A DNA stretch of 64,000 nt from Alteromonas sp. V450 (lineage in GTDB: Bacteria > Pseudomonadota > Gammaproteobacteria > Enterobacterales > Alteromonadaceae), in assembly GCF_001885075.1 (NCBI RefSeq), contig NZ_MODU01000004.1, forward strand, positions 2,914,001-2,978,000, in the 5' to 3' direction. Every line of letters begins with the position of its first letter. Positions within the stretch are counted from its first letter, which is position 1. Of this stretch, positions 1 to 8,692 are shown one piece after another. Position numbers and translations under genes: made by a program. Under the pieces are notes generated by a model, which saw nothing but the letters and a program-made list of their open reading frames with translations, was not told where the DNA came from and made no database searches.

Positions 1-54
1 ATTAGCGGTAAAATCCGTATAGTTCGCCACACGATACCAACAATATCAATCTGA
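1..54 (+). CDS. C-terminal tail of a gene cut by the window edge
   Basis: Frame 1 is open from the first base to a TGA at 52-54 (18 codons, ending PTISI), while the other two forward frames hit stops early. The stop lies 8 bases before the panB ATG, which fits an upstream gene in the same operon. In related gammaproteobacteria folK (HPPK, folate pathway) commonly precedes panB, so folK is the natural guess. That is context only; the 17 residues carry no diagnostic motif. Confidence 0.45.
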   Translation: MSGKIRIVRHTIPTISI

Positions 55-62
55 GACATGTC

Positions 63-857
63 ATGAAGAAAGTAACTGTATCGGGCTTGCTTAAGAAAAA
101 GCAGGCCGGGGAAAAGATCACCTCTTTAACCGCTTACGACGCCAGCTTCGCCAAAATGTTCGACGAACAAGGCGTTGACGCCCTGCTTATTGGCGACTCT
201 TTAGGCATGGTTCTTCAAGGTGAAGATGACACCTTACCGGTAACCATCGATGACATTGCCTACCACACGAAAAGTGTGCGTCGCGGCACTGAACGCGCCT
301 TCGTGTTGGCCGATATGCCGTTTATGTCTTATGCCACGCCGGAGCAAACCTACACCAATGCAGCAAAACTCATGGCTGCAGGTGCAAGCATGGTTAAGAT
401 GGAAGGCGGAAGCTGGTTATGCGACACCATAAAAGGCTTGAACTTACGCGGCGTACCTGTGTGCGGCCATTTAGGCTTAACGCCTCAGTCAGTACACGTA
501 TTTGGTGGTTTTAAAGTACAAGGCCGCGAAGCGAGCCAAGCTGAAAAGCTGCTAAGTGAAGCGAAAGCGCTGGAAGAAGCGGGCATTCAGTTATTGGTGC
601 TTGAGTGCGTGCCTTCATCGCTAGGCAAAGCGGTTAGCGAAGCGCTAACCATACCGGTAATCGGTATTGGGGCAGGCAAAGATACCGACGGTCAAATTCT
701 AGTGATGCACGACATGTTTGGCATCAGCGCGAACTATATGCCGAAGTTCTCAAAGAACTACCTAGTGGAAACTGGCGATATGCGCAAAGCCGTATCAAAA
801 TATATTGAAGATGTGCAAAGCGGTGCGTTTCCATCGACTGAACACAGCTTCGAGTAA
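63..857 (+). CDS. panB: 3-methyl-2-oxobutanoate hydroxymethyltransferase (PanB)
   Basis: Cytosolic enzyme that transfers a hydroxymethyl group from methylene-tetrahydrofolate to 2-oxoisovalerate, giving ketopantoate for pantothenate and CoA. At 264 residues it has the normal length and covers one TIM barrel. Metal-binding aspartates sit at D45 (LLIGDSLG) and D84 (LADMPF), K112 and E114 lie in VKMEGG, and the catalytic glutamate is E181 in LECVPS. These numbers match the E. coli enzyme. The ATG follows the preceding stop by 8 bases, and panC starts 11 bases after the panB stop, so panB and panC are co-transcribed. Use of a folate cofactor fits a folate gene upstream. Confidence 0.97.
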   Translation: MKKVTVSGLLKKKQAGEKITSLTAYDASFAKMFDEQGVDALLIGDSLGMVLQGEDDTLPVTIDDIAYHTKSVRRGTERAFVLADMPFMSYATPEQTYTNAAKLMAAGASMVKMEGGSWLCDTIKGLNLRGVPVCGHLGLTPQSVHVFGGFKVQGREASQAEKLLSEAKALEEAGIQLLVLECVPSSLGKAVSEALTIPVIGIGAGKDTDGQILVMHDMFGISANYMPKFSKNYLVETGDMRKAVSKYIEDVQSGAFPSTEHSFE

Positions 858-868
858 CGAGGTTAATT

Positions 869-1720
869 ATGAAGGTGGTTGATAGTATTTCGGCATTGCG
901 CGACACCGTAAATACGTGGCGACGCAATGGTGAAACCGTAGGTTTTGTTCCGACTATGGGCAACCTGCATGATGGTCATCTCAAACTAGTAAAAAAAGCG
1001 AAAGCGCATAACGACAAAGTGGTAGTTAGCATTTTTGTTAATCCTATGCAGTTTGGCGCAAACGAAGACTTAGACGCTTATCCACGCACTATTGAAGAAG
1101 ACAAAGCTAAGCTGATTTCTGTGGGTGTAGACGCGGTGTTTTTACCTAGCGTTGCGGAAATGTATCCGGCAGGTCTCGAGGCACAGACATTCGTTGAAGT
1201 ACCCGGCATTTCCGACTCTCATTGCGGGGCAAGTCGTCCAGGCCACTTTCGCGGCGTCGCTACCGTAGTCACCAAGCTTTTCAACATGGTACAGCCAGAC
1301 GATGCGTTTTTTGGTGAAAAGGACTTCCAACAGCTACAAGTTATTCGCGCTTTGGCTCGTGATTTGTCGATGGCTGTAAAGGTCCATGGTGTGCCTACTG
1401 AGCGCGAAACGTCAGGCCTGGCAATGAGCTCTAGAAATGGCTACCTCACAGACGAAGAAAAAGCGACCGCGAGTGCTATTTTTGCAGAAATGCAGCGTAT
1501 AAAAGCGGGTATAGAAAGCGGAAACACCAACTTTGTTGAGCTTGAAAACATCATGGTTAGTAATCTTGAAGCGAAAGGCTTTAAGAAAGACTACTGTCAG
1601 GTAGTTAACGCCGCCACCTTTGAACCGGCTAGCGACAGCGACAAAGAGTTAGTTTTACTGGTTGCTATGTTTATGGGTAAAACCCGTTTAATCGATAATA
1701 TGCAAATTACACGACGTTAA
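869..1720 (+). CDS. panC: Pantoate--beta-alanine ligase (PanC)
   Basis: ATP-dependent condensation of pantoate with beta-alanine to give pantothenate. The 283 residues match the family length. The nucleotidyl-transferase HxGH signature is present as H34-D-G-H37 in PTMGNLHDGH, and the second, KMSKS-like substrate loop is seen in SGLAMSSRNGYL. The ATG has a GAGG ribosome site (gaggttaattatg). It is the second cistron after panB and ends at a bidirectional terminator. The beta-alanine it needs is probably supplied by the neighbouring, oppositely oriented panP product, because no panD lies in this window. Confidence 0.97.
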   Translation: MKVVDSISALRDTVNTWRRNGETVGFVPTMGNLHDGHLKLVKKAKAHNDKVVVSIFVNPMQFGANEDLDAYPRTIEEDKAKLISVGVDAVFLPSVAEMYPAGLEAQTFVEVPGISDSHCGASRPGHFRGVATVVTKLFNMVQPDDAFFGEKDFQQLQVIRALARDLSMAVKVHGVPTERETSGLAMSSRNGYLTDEEKATASAIFAEMQRIKAGIESGNTNFVELENIMVSNLEAKGFKKDYCQVVNAATFEPASDSDKELVLLVAMFMGKTRLIDNMQITRR

Positions 1721-1740
1721 GCGAAAGCCGCTTACAACGA

Positions 1741-1791
1741 AAAAACGCCCGATGCATTACTCCTAAACAGAGCCTGCATCGGGCGTTTTTT
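1741..1791. terminator. Bidirectional Rho-independent terminator between panC and panP
   Basis: A 16-bp perfect stem (AAAAACGCCCGATGCA pairing with TGCATCGGGCGTTTTT) has A-runs on one side and T-runs on the other, so it can end transcripts from both the converging panC (+) and panP (-). Confidence 0.93.
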
Positions 1792-1828
1792 GTGTGTTGC
1801 TGTTACCGTCAGCTATTAGAGTCCGCTG

Positions 1829-3472
1829 TTAAGAAGCAACGGTTTCTGTTTCTTCTGTTTCGCGAACAAAATCCATTAGTTCTTTCCAAGCCTGAGTCTC
1901 TTTCGCAATTAAGTGCTGCTCAGCCAAAATTGCAGCCAAGTCGTTATGGCTAGTCAGCGGATTCGCTAACACTACGCGAAATACCGTAATACACTGGGAA
2001 GGGTAATCAGGCGCTTCTAGGCGAGTACGAGACACAAAAGACTTACCTGCTTCACGCTGCTGCTTTTGTACCGCAACAACAAGAGCATCAACCTTTTCAT
2101 TAATGGCATTGCGGGTTTTAGCATTCACATGCTTCAGCTTTTCCTGCACTTCAGCGGGACAAACGCGATAAGTCAACAGTGATAGAATAGGTGTAGTCGT
2201 CAATTCAAAGTCTTGGGCTTTATCAATCATCTGCGCAAAGTCTTTGGCTTTATCAATGCTGCGATCAATAAGCAGTTCATACCCTTTGCGACCGAATATA
2301 TGCAGTGCCGAATACACCATCATAGCCATGCCGTTACGAGAGCCTTCTAGCGTGGTAGCCCCTAAGTCTTTAGAGCCTGCACGCAAAATATATTGGGCGT
2401 GATGCCTTACCGCGTTGGCATTTTGTGGATCTTTGAAAAGCGCCATGCCCGCGCCCATAGGTACGTACATTTGCTTGTGTGCATCAATGGTGACTGAGTC
2501 TGCTCGCTCAATACCTTTTAGTCTGTCGCGATAACGCGCCGAGAATAACGTAGCTCCGCCCCATGCTGCATCCACATGGAACCAGCACCCTAATTCTTCG
2601 GCTACGTCAGCAAGCTCATCTAGCGGGTCTACGTGCCCTGTTTCGGTGGTGCCGCCCACGCCAACGATAGCAAGAAGCTTATTGCCTTCCTCTTGATAGC
2701 GTTTACCAATGCGAAGCGCTTTAGCTGGATCAAGGGTTTGTTTCGGTGCAGGCACCGTTAACAGTTGCTCGCGACCTAACCCCAATACATCCACAGCCTT
2801 TGACAGTGAATAGTGCCCCCGTTTACTGCACATCACGCCTAAGTTGTTGATACCATAGTGACGATATGCAGCAGCAAGACCTGCTTTGGCCACACCTGAA
2901 AACCCTTTTTGTGGGCCAAGTAATTTATTGCGAGCCACCCATAGGGCAGTGATGTTGGCAATGGTGCCGCCAGAGCAAAAAGCGCCTAATGAATGGGCAG
3001 CACTATGTAGGTGTTCGTCATAAAACCCTTGAGGCTGGTCGTACACAAGGTTGTGCATCATTCCCAGTACTTGACGCTCTAGTGGAGTGAACGCTTTAGA
3101 TGTTTCAATCTTAACCAGGTTCTGATTAAGCCCTACCATTAACTTTGAAAGCGGCAGGTGAAAATAAGGCAGCGCAGAGGTCATGTGACCAATAAACGTA
3201 GGCGAGTAAGTATTTACAGAGTGCGCAACGAGCTTATCGAGTAAGCTTTCAGCATGGGTAGAAACAAACTCAGGTGACTCAGGTACTTTGGAGTCTGAAA
3301 AGTCTTTTTCAACTTCTTCTAACGATGTCTTTTTTGTCACCACGTGCTGCGACAAAAAATCTAAGATATTGTCAGATAAATGCTGCTCTATTTGAGCAAG
3401 CTTTGAGTCTTTGTGCTCAGGCTTGGTAAAGACCCTAAACAGGTGCTCTAAACTAACTTGCGCTTCACCCAC
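1829..3472 (-). CDS. panP: PLP-dependent aspartate 1-decarboxylase (PanP type)
   Basis: Group II PLP decarboxylase of 547 residues. Its role next to panBC is to make beta-alanine from aspartate, the job done by the pyruvoyl enzyme PanD in E. coli. The PLP-binding lysine is K333 in DAHKQMY, and upstream the HVDAAWGG motif provides the aspartate that contacts the PLP nitrogen. The protein fits the family described as the putative pyridoxal-dependent aspartate 1-decarboxylase of Vibrio and Alteromonas. The start is GTG: an in-frame TGA directly precedes it, so no longer form is possible, and a GAGGTG site lies just upstream. A glutamate or diaminobutyrate decarboxylase is the alternative, but the pan context argues for aspartate. 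Confidence 0.88.
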   Translation of the reverse strand: MGEAQVSLEHLFRVFTKPEHKDSKLAQIEQHLSDNILDFLSQHVVTKKTSLEEVEKDFSDSKVPESPEFVSTHAESLLDKLVAHSVNTYSPTFIGHMTSALPYFHLPLSKLMVGLNQNLVKIETSKAFTPLERQVLGMMHNLVYDQPQGFYDEHLHSAAHSLGAFCSGGTIANITALWVARNKLLGPQKGFSGVAKAGLAAAYRHYGINNLGVMCSKRGHYSLSKAVDVLGLGREQLLTVPAPKQTLDPAKALRIGKRYQEEGNKLLAIVGVGGTTETGHVDPLDELADVAEELGCWFHVDAAWGGATLFSARYRDRLKGIERADSVTIDAHKQMYVPMGAGMALFKDPQNANAVRHHAQYILRAGSKDLGATTLEGSRNGMAMMVYSALHIFGRKGYELLIDRSIDKAKDFAQMIDKAQDFELTTTPILSLLTYRVCPAEVQEKLKHVNAKTRNAINEKVDALVVAVQKQQREAGKSFVSRTRLEAPDYPSQCITVFRVVLANPLTSHNDLAAILAEQHLIAKETQAWKELMDFVRETEETETVAS

Positions 3473-3996
3473 TCAACACACCTCATATAAAAACTATCAC
3501 ACATTTCGCTACGGTTTCTGTGCGAAATAAACAGGCGCTTTGGTAGGATACCGGCCCGACACTTACTTTCCCTTAATGCTAGTTACCCACTATTTAACAT
3601 AGCTAGGCGTTAAATAGTCGCTACACCTTGTTTATCGATATAGCGCTGGCGAACATCTATGACTTGGTCCTTTCGTTGTCAAACCTGAAAACTTAACACA
3701 ACACTTTCAGGGTCACGCACTTTACATCAGATTATTATCACCGCCAAGTAGTAGACACGCGCAATTGATAGAAATTATTGAAGGAAGCTTATGTAGAGCG
3801 CTTTGCTTTTTACTCGTTAAAGCGCTGTAAAGCTACATGCGTAACCACACAATACCTTTATAAAATTAGTACCGCAAAGTTTACCGCTGTCTACTATATT
3901 TAATTTATGAATAATTAAGAAAAAGTAAATCAGGGGTTTCACTTAAGTACTAATAACCTTTGACGTAGTTTTACGTGGGATTGCGGAGTTAAGTTT
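3473..3996. other. Intergenic region between panP and the EAL gene
   Basis: This 524-base gap has no convincing coding sequence. It holds the divergent promoters for panP and the EAL gene, which I could not place with confidence. Two perfect inverted repeats stand out: ACTATTTAAC / GTTAAATAGT (3589-3598 and 3609-3618) and AGCGCTTT / AAAGCGCT (3797-3804 and 3819-3826). They could be operators or small hairpins. The 200 bases before 3997 are strongly AT-rich. Confidence 0.6.
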
Positions 3997-4725
3997 ATGC
4001 CGATAAGAGAAATATCAGAGGACTTTTCAATCGAAGATATTGTGCCTTATTTCCAACCCATTGTTGACCTAAGTAGCCATGGCGTTTGGCGATATGAATG
4101 CTTAGCGAGGCTTATTACACGAAGCGATAGAACTTTTTTACCTAGTGAATTCTTATACTTAATTGATAGAGAGCAACATGTAAAAACACTCGCTGCGAGT
4201 ATGTTTGAACAGTGCGCCAGCTATTTTCACGACACTAACGTTCCGTGGAATATTAACATTACCGAAAAAGATCTGGACGACGAACTACTCACTAACACGC
4301 TCCTAACACACCTAGCCAGCTACCCTACCCCGGAAAGAGTGAGTATTGAGGTTAGTGCATCTGCAGCGCTTTCTAACCCAAAACGTTTGAATCGATTCAT
4401 TGATAGAAGCCTTCACGCAGGTCTAGGTGTTTTTATCGACAACGTAGGCTCTTGCCCTGGCAATATTCGCGCGCTGATGAATTTACCTATCAGGGGAATA
4501 AAACTAGCGGGAGGGCTAGTGAAGCACTACGAGCAGCAAGAAGCGGTTCGAGAATACGTTGACTATTTACTTTCACTTTGCGAAAGACACGGTGTAAGCA
4601 CTATTGCAGAACAAGTAGAAGATGAACAGCACCTAGAGAAAGTTAAGCGCCTCTCTATTAAATACGCACAAGGGTACGTTTTTAGTCCGCCCGTTGCCAA
4701 CGTTAAAAAGGCGCAGAAGCACTGA
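3997..4725 (+). CDS. EAL-domain protein with degenerate metal-site motifs
   Basis: A 242-residue stand-alone EAL domain with no signal peptide or membrane segment. The fold motifs are recognisable: ECL at 34-36 in place of EAL, N87 in NINITE, E118 in SIEVS, the loop FIDNVGS (D148, N149) where active enzymes have DDFG, IKLAG (K169, A171) where they have IKID, AEQVED (E205), and a GYVFSPP ending. Two positions that normally hold metal-binding aspartates are therefore Asn and Ala. Activity as a cyclic-di-GMP phosphodiesterase is doubtful; a binding or regulatory role is more likely. It is monocistronic, preceded by an AT-rich upstream region. Confidence 0.85.
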   Translation: MPIREISEDFSIEDIVPYFQPIVDLSSHGVWRYECLARLITRSDRTFLPSEFLYLIDREQHVKTLAASMFEQCASYFHDTNVPWNINITEKDLDDELLTNTLLTHLASYPTPERVSIEVSASAALSNPKRLNRFIDRSLHAGLGVFIDNVGSCPGNIRALMNLPIRGIKLAGGLVKHYEQQEAVREYVDYLLSLCERHGVSTIAEQVEDEQHLEKVKRLSIKYAQGYVFSPPVANVKKAQKH

Positions 4726-4766
4726 TACAGCATGAACCACTAGATTATCAACTGCTCAATAAAATG

Positions 4767-5444
4767 TCAGCTTTCTTCACTACGGCAGTTAAGCTGCCAG
4801 CACGCCTGACCGCTACCTCGGTACTTTCGCTCAAACGGCGTCATGTGATCATCGCCAGTGACTTCAGATAAATCAGATACCATGCCGTAATGTTTAGCCG
4901 CTTGCGCAAATTCCATTAGATAAATGAGCCAATTGCTACGCACCTCAATATTGGGGGTGATGGCCATCAGGTCAACCATAGCCGCGCTACCATGCCAGCG
5001 CTTTTGAACCTGGGTCTTTTTAGGGTACGGATTGGGGTATAGCAAAAAGTGCTGCGTTACGTTCCAACTTGACTGCTTTACTAAGCGCCAAAAATCATTT
5101 ACATCGGCACGAATTACCCGATAGTTGTCTTGCTGTGCGCTGTAATGCTCGTGTTTATCCACCCGCAGCGCCGACTTATCAATGCCGATAACGCGCGCAT
5201 TGGGGTTAGCTCTTGCAATATTCGCCGTACTTTCGCCAACGCCGCAGCATGAGTCTAAAATGATCTCGCTACTAGCGTCGTTAAAGCCTTCAAGCCACGC
5301 GCTAACATCATCAAAAGCGGCTTGTGTATGGTCGCTAATAGGTCGCTTATTTTCACTCGCTTGGTATTTTTTCACTAAGTCGTCTAACTTATCGTGAATG
5401 CCTACCTGTGATGTTGTGATTTCTCTAGAATTACCACTGGCCAT
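4767..5444 (-). CDS. TrmB-like SAM-dependent methyltransferase paralogue
   Basis: A 225-residue class I methyltransferase resembling tRNA (guanine-N7) methyltransferase TrmB. The SAM-binding motif I is IILDSCCGVGES (61-72), with the acidic motif II at GIDKS (87-91). The TrmB-type catalytic loop reads LYPNPYPKK (135-143) and the T-x-x-E motif is TPFERKYRG (202-210). In genuine TrmB the loop is PDPW; here the Asp is Asn138 and Trp is Tyr, so a different substrate or altered activity is possible. Its ATG shares one base with the yadH stop (TAATG), so it is translationally coupled to the transporter. A canonical trmB probably exists elsewhere in the genome. Confidence 0.75.
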   Translation of the reverse strand: MASGNSREITTSQVGIHDKLDDLVKKYQASENKRPISDHTQAAFDDVSAWLEGFNDASSEIILDSCCGVGESTANIARANPNARVIGIDKSALRVDKHEHYSAQQDNYRVIRADVNDFWRLVKQSSWNVTQHFLLYPNPYPKKTQVQKRWHGSAAMVDLMAITPNIEVRSNWLIYLMEFAQAAKHYGMVSDLSEVTGDDHMTPFERKYRGSGQACWQLNCRSEES

Positions 5445-6259
5445 TAGCTACGAATACCTTTACCGGTTTTAAGCAAATAGTACGCAACACTGAATAACAG
5501 CGCGTTAAAGCCTACTAATAATGTAAGCGATAAGGTTACGTTTACGTCAGAGACCCCCAAGAAGCCATAACGAAACCCGTTAACCATATACACAACAGGG
5601 TTTGCCTTACTTACCCATTGCCAGAACTCAGGCAGTAGCGATAGGGAATAAAACACGCCACCTAAGTAGGTTAACGGTGTTAATACAAATGTTGGCACCA
5701 CGCTAATATCATCAAAGGTTTTCGCAAATACCGCGTTAATTAAGCCTGCAGTTGCAAACAGGGTAGAAGTAAGTAACAGCGTGAGCGCAATAATGCCCAA
5801 ATTATGTATTTGTACATCAACGAAAAACAGCGACACCAAGGTAACGATAATACCTATGAGAATAGCCCGGGCTACGCCGCCGCCAACATACCCCAGAATA
5901 ATGACCGAGGTGGGTACTGGTGACACCAATAGCTCTTCAATATTGCGCTGAAATTTGGCGCTAAAAAATGAAGATGACACGTTGGCGTAGGAGTTTGTGA
6001 TCACCGACATCATAATAAGGCCAGGCACAATAAATTCCATATAAGTAAAGCCGCCCATCTCGCCAATTCGGTTACCAATGAGGCTGCCGAATATCACGAA
6101 GTACAAGCTCATTGTAATAGCTGGCGGCACAAGGGTTTGTACCCATATGCGCAAAAAGCGCGTGCATTCCTTTATCCAAATAGTGGTTAACGCCACATAG
6201 TTTTGTTTAAACCAACCCACGTTTTCTTCTGTGTTCATGTGTGTACTTTCAGTTTTCAT
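5444..6259 (-). CDS. yadH: ABC-2 type inner-membrane permease (YadH)
   Basis: Membrane subunit of a YadGH-type ABC exporter of unknown substrate. It closely resembles E. coli YadH over its whole length, for example RIWVQTLVPPAITMSLYF, AKFQRNIEELLVSPVPT and AKTFDDISVVPTFVLTPLTY. It has about six hydrophobic segments and the ABC-2 family layout. Three starts are possible: GTG at 6268, ATG at 6259 and ATG at 6238. I chose 6259 (271 residues) because AAGG lies 8 bases upstream. It starts 26 bases after the yadG stop and overlaps the methyltransferase start by one base. Confidence 0.93.
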   Translation of the reverse strand: MKTESTHMNTEENVGWFKQNYVALTTIWIKECTRFLRIWVQTLVPPAITMSLYFVIFGSLIGNRIGEMGGFTYMEFIVPGLIMMSVITNSYANVSSSFFSAKFQRNIEELLVSPVPTSVIILGYVGGGVARAILIGIIVTLVSLFFVDVQIHNLGIIALTLLLTSTLFATAGLINAVFAKTFDDISVVPTFVLTPLTYLGGVFYSLSLLPEFWQWVSKANPVVYMVNGFRYGFLGVSDVNVTLSLTLLVGFNALLFSVAYYLLKTGKGIRS

Positions 6260-6285
6260 GTTCTTCACCTTTACCTGCTATGGGT

Positions 6286-7218
6286 TTAGCCAGCTTGCTT
6301 CGCTGATTCAACTAAACGCACAAATAGCTCTTCAAGGCGATTTGATTTATTGCGCATGCTCATTACCTGAATACCCTTTTCACTTAGCTGAGTGAAAACC
6401 GGGTTCAACCCTTCCGTTTTTTCAACATCTACTTCAAGGGTATGGTCGTCAATCAAACGCTGTTCAAAGCCCGTTAGTAGGTTATCTGTGTTCGACACAC
6501 CTTCTGGAATTTTGATATCCAACACAAAGGTTTCTAGGCTTAACTTAGATAGTAAAGCTTTCATGCTGGTGTTCTCGACAATGGTGCCCTTGTTAATAAT
6601 AGCGATATTGCGACACAGCATTTCTGCTTCTTCAAGATAGTGGGTAGTGAGGATGATGGTAATCCCCTGACGGTTAATCTCTTCTAAGAAACCCCACATT
6701 GAGCGACGAATCTCAATATCTACGCCCGCGGTTGGCTCATCTAAAATAAGTAATTTCGGCTCATGCATGAGTGCCCGAGCAATCATCAGCCTTCGCTTCA
6801 TACCGCCGGATAACTCCCGCGCGCGGGCATCGCGTTTTTCCCACAAATCAAGCTGAGCAAGGTATTTTTTAGCGCGCTCTTTAGCAATGCTGCGAGGCAC
6901 GCCGTAGTAACCTGCCTGATTCAACACAATTTGCAGTACAGTTTCAAACTGGTTGAAGTTGAACTCTTGTGGCACCAGACCAATGCAGGCTTTAGCTTGC
7001 TCTTTTTGCGTTGTAAGGTCGTAACCAAACACCGAAACATTGCCTGTCGTTTGATTAACGAGTGAACTGATAATACCAATAGTGGTAGATTTGCCTGCCC
7101 CATTTGGGCCAAGTAGTGCAAAGAAGTCTCCTTCTTGTACTGTAAGGTCGACGCCTTTTAGTGCCTGTACGCCACCTTTGTAGGTTTTGGTTAACCCTTT
7201 AATGTCCAACGCTTTCAT
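6286..7218 (-). CDS. yadG: ABC transporter ATPase (YadG)
   Basis: ATP-binding subunit partnered with YadH. Walker A is GPNGAGKS, the Q-loop lies in LVPQEFNFN, the ABC signature is LSGGMKRR, Walker B is LLILDEPT with the following switch His in LTTHYLEEAEML. The 310 residues match E. coli YadG closely, including the C-terminal extension QVMSMRNKSNRLEELF. It is the first gene of a three-gene minus-strand operon (yadG-yadH-methyltransferase). The substrate is unknown for the family. Confidence 0.94.
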   Translation of the reverse strand: MKALDIKGLTKTYKGGVQALKGVDLTVQEGDFFALLGPNGAGKSTTIGIISSLVNQTTGNVSVFGYDLTTQKEQAKACIGLVPQEFNFNQFETVLQIVLNQAGYYGVPRSIAKERAKKYLAQLDLWEKRDARARELSGGMKRRLMIARALMHEPKLLILDEPTAGVDIEIRRSMWGFLEEINRQGITIILTTHYLEEAEMLCRNIAIINKGTIVENTSMKALLSKLSLETFVLDIKIPEGVSNTDNLLTGFEQRLIDDHTLEVDVEKTEGLNPVFTQLSEKGIQVMSMRNKSNRLEELFVRLVESAKQAG

Positions 7219-7941
7219 GATTTGCCCGTCGTGAGAATGTGATCACTAAGACGTATTGACCTTTGATGCAAACCAAAGGTCAGCACGCCCTAATTAACTT
7301 TAGTGAGATGCAGTTATCTGTCGCTAACAACGCTCAACTAACGAAGTGTAACCTAGTTCATGCTATTAAATGAATACACTCGCGTTTAGTGGTTGCTTTA
7401 AACAGTTTAAACTTTCGTCTTTTAAATGAGAGCGGAAACACCGTTTTTCAACCCCCAAAAAAAAGCGCCGCGTACCGTTGGGGTAGCACGCAGCGCAAAG
7501 GGTAGCTTAATACCGGTCTGCATAGATAATTGCCCGCTTAGAAGGCGCTGGCAGGTTTCCTAGCAAAGCGTGGGAATGCAGAAATGGCTCTACAGAGCAA
7601 TCCGCCTCGCTTGCTTAGCACTTAAAAAAAGCCGTGCACTAAACTCGACGGACAAATGCTATTAAACCCGTTATTCATGGCAGAAAAAGCGCGTAATTGT
7701 GGAAATGTGATGGTGATTTAGCGTGCCCATAGATTTAGCACGTTAAGCTGCTCGCCGAGCCTTATATTAATCCGCGCTCCGGGACATTGTGGGTGACTGT
7801 CCCAAGGTTAAAGTTCACGATGCGCCCCTCAAATATGGCGTAAATGAGGCAGGCTTGAGGATTTTATGCCGAACTTAGGCAATCGCTGCTAATCATAGGT
7901 ATAGTGTGCGCATTATCTGAATAATATTTGCGGGTTAATGA
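7219..7941. other. Long gene-free region, candidate structured RNA locus
   Basis: This 723-base stretch has no supportable coding sequence. It must carry the yadG promoter (minus) and the pdsR promoter (plus). Beyond that it is unusually rich in inverted repeats: GGGACA / TGTCCC (7781-7786, 7798-7803), a TTAGCGTGC / GCACGTTAA pair near 7720-7745, and a classic terminator at 7457-7496 facing the minus strand. No minus-strand gene lies upstream of that terminator, so an unannotated minus-strand small RNA somewhere within about 7500-7940 is a reasonable inference. It does not resemble rnpB or ssrA as I know them. Confidence 0.5.
7457..7496 (-). terminator. Strong orphan terminator on the minus strand
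   Basis: Read on the minus strand, a GC-rich stem (GCGCTGCGT... pairing with ...ACGCGGCGC, one G-T wobble, small bulge) is followed at once by eight T residues. There is no T-run on the plus side. It lies upstream of yadG, so it cannot serve that operon; it ends some other minus-strand transcript. Confidence 0.85.
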
Positions 7942-8631
7942 ATGCCAAAGACAATTGCATTAGTGGAAGATGACGCGGCCATTCGCGAGAACTACATTAT
8001 GGCGCTTAAAGCGCAGGGTTACAGTGTGAATGCCTATGAGGACAGGCCTTCTGCTGCTGAAGCGTTTAACCATACCCTTCCCGACCTAGCCATTATCGAT
8101 ATTGGTTTAAAAGATGAAATTGAGGGTGGCTTTATGCTGTGTCAGCAACTGCGAGGCCTATCCCAAACCCTTCCCATCATCTTTTTTACAGCACGAGATA
8201 ACGATGTGGACACTATCAGCGGACTTAGAATGGGCGCTGACGACTACCTCACCAAAGATATAAGCATGGCCCACTTACTTGCGCGCATTGCGGCTTTGTT
8301 TAGACGTACCGACTTACTTGCTGCACCCACAGAGCAAAAAGATGAGCTAAAAGTGGGCGACTTAAAAGTAGATGTGTCAAGAATGACGGTAAGCTGGCAA
8401 AACCAGTCCGTTTTATTAACGGTAACTGAGTTTTGGATGCTGCATGCGCTCATCAAGCGCCCCGGTCATGTGAAAAGTCGCCAACAGCTCATGGATGAGT
8501 CTAGAATGGTGGTAGACGACACTACGATTACTTCTCATATAAAACGTATGCGTAAGAAGTTTGTTCAACTTGACTCAAACTTCGACCATATCGACACCGT
8601 GTACGGCATGGGTTATCGCTGGCAGCTTTAA
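7942..8631 (+). CDS. pdsR: Response regulator of the proteobacterial dedicated sortase type (PdsR)
   Basis: OmpR/PhoB-type regulator of 229 residues. The receiver domain spans about 1-120, with acidic pocket E9-D10-D11, phospho-acceptor D53 (AIIDIGLKDE) and the conserved lysine in DDYLTKD. A winged-helix DNA-binding domain covers about 130-229 and ends in DTVYGMGYRWQL. The sequence fits the family named for the marine proteobacterial dedicated sortase system. It is followed after about 60 bases by its cognate kinase. The expected sortase and LPXTG target genes are not in this window, so its target genes here are unknown. Confidence 0.85.
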   Translation: MPKTIALVEDDAAIRENYIMALKAQGYSVNAYEDRPSAAEAFNHTLPDLAIIDIGLKDEIEGGFMLCQQLRGLSQTLPIIFFTARDNDVDTISGLRMGADDYLTKDISMAHLLARIAALFRRTDLLAAPTEQKDELKVGDLKVDVSRMTVSWQNQSVLLTVTEFWMLHALIKRPGHVKSRQQLMDESRMVVDDTTITSHIKRMRKKFVQLDSNFDHIDTVYGMGYRWQL

Positions 8632-8692
8632 CCGGCTTGAAATTGTGAGCACATTTCATCCATTTAAAAGATAAAGGCAAACAACTAAAAAC

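Noticed and set aside
7219..7941. 6S RNA, RNase P RNA or tmRNA in the long gap
   Set aside because: I compared the sequence by eye with the conserved cores of these RNAs as I know them and found no match; the candidate RNA is left unnamed.
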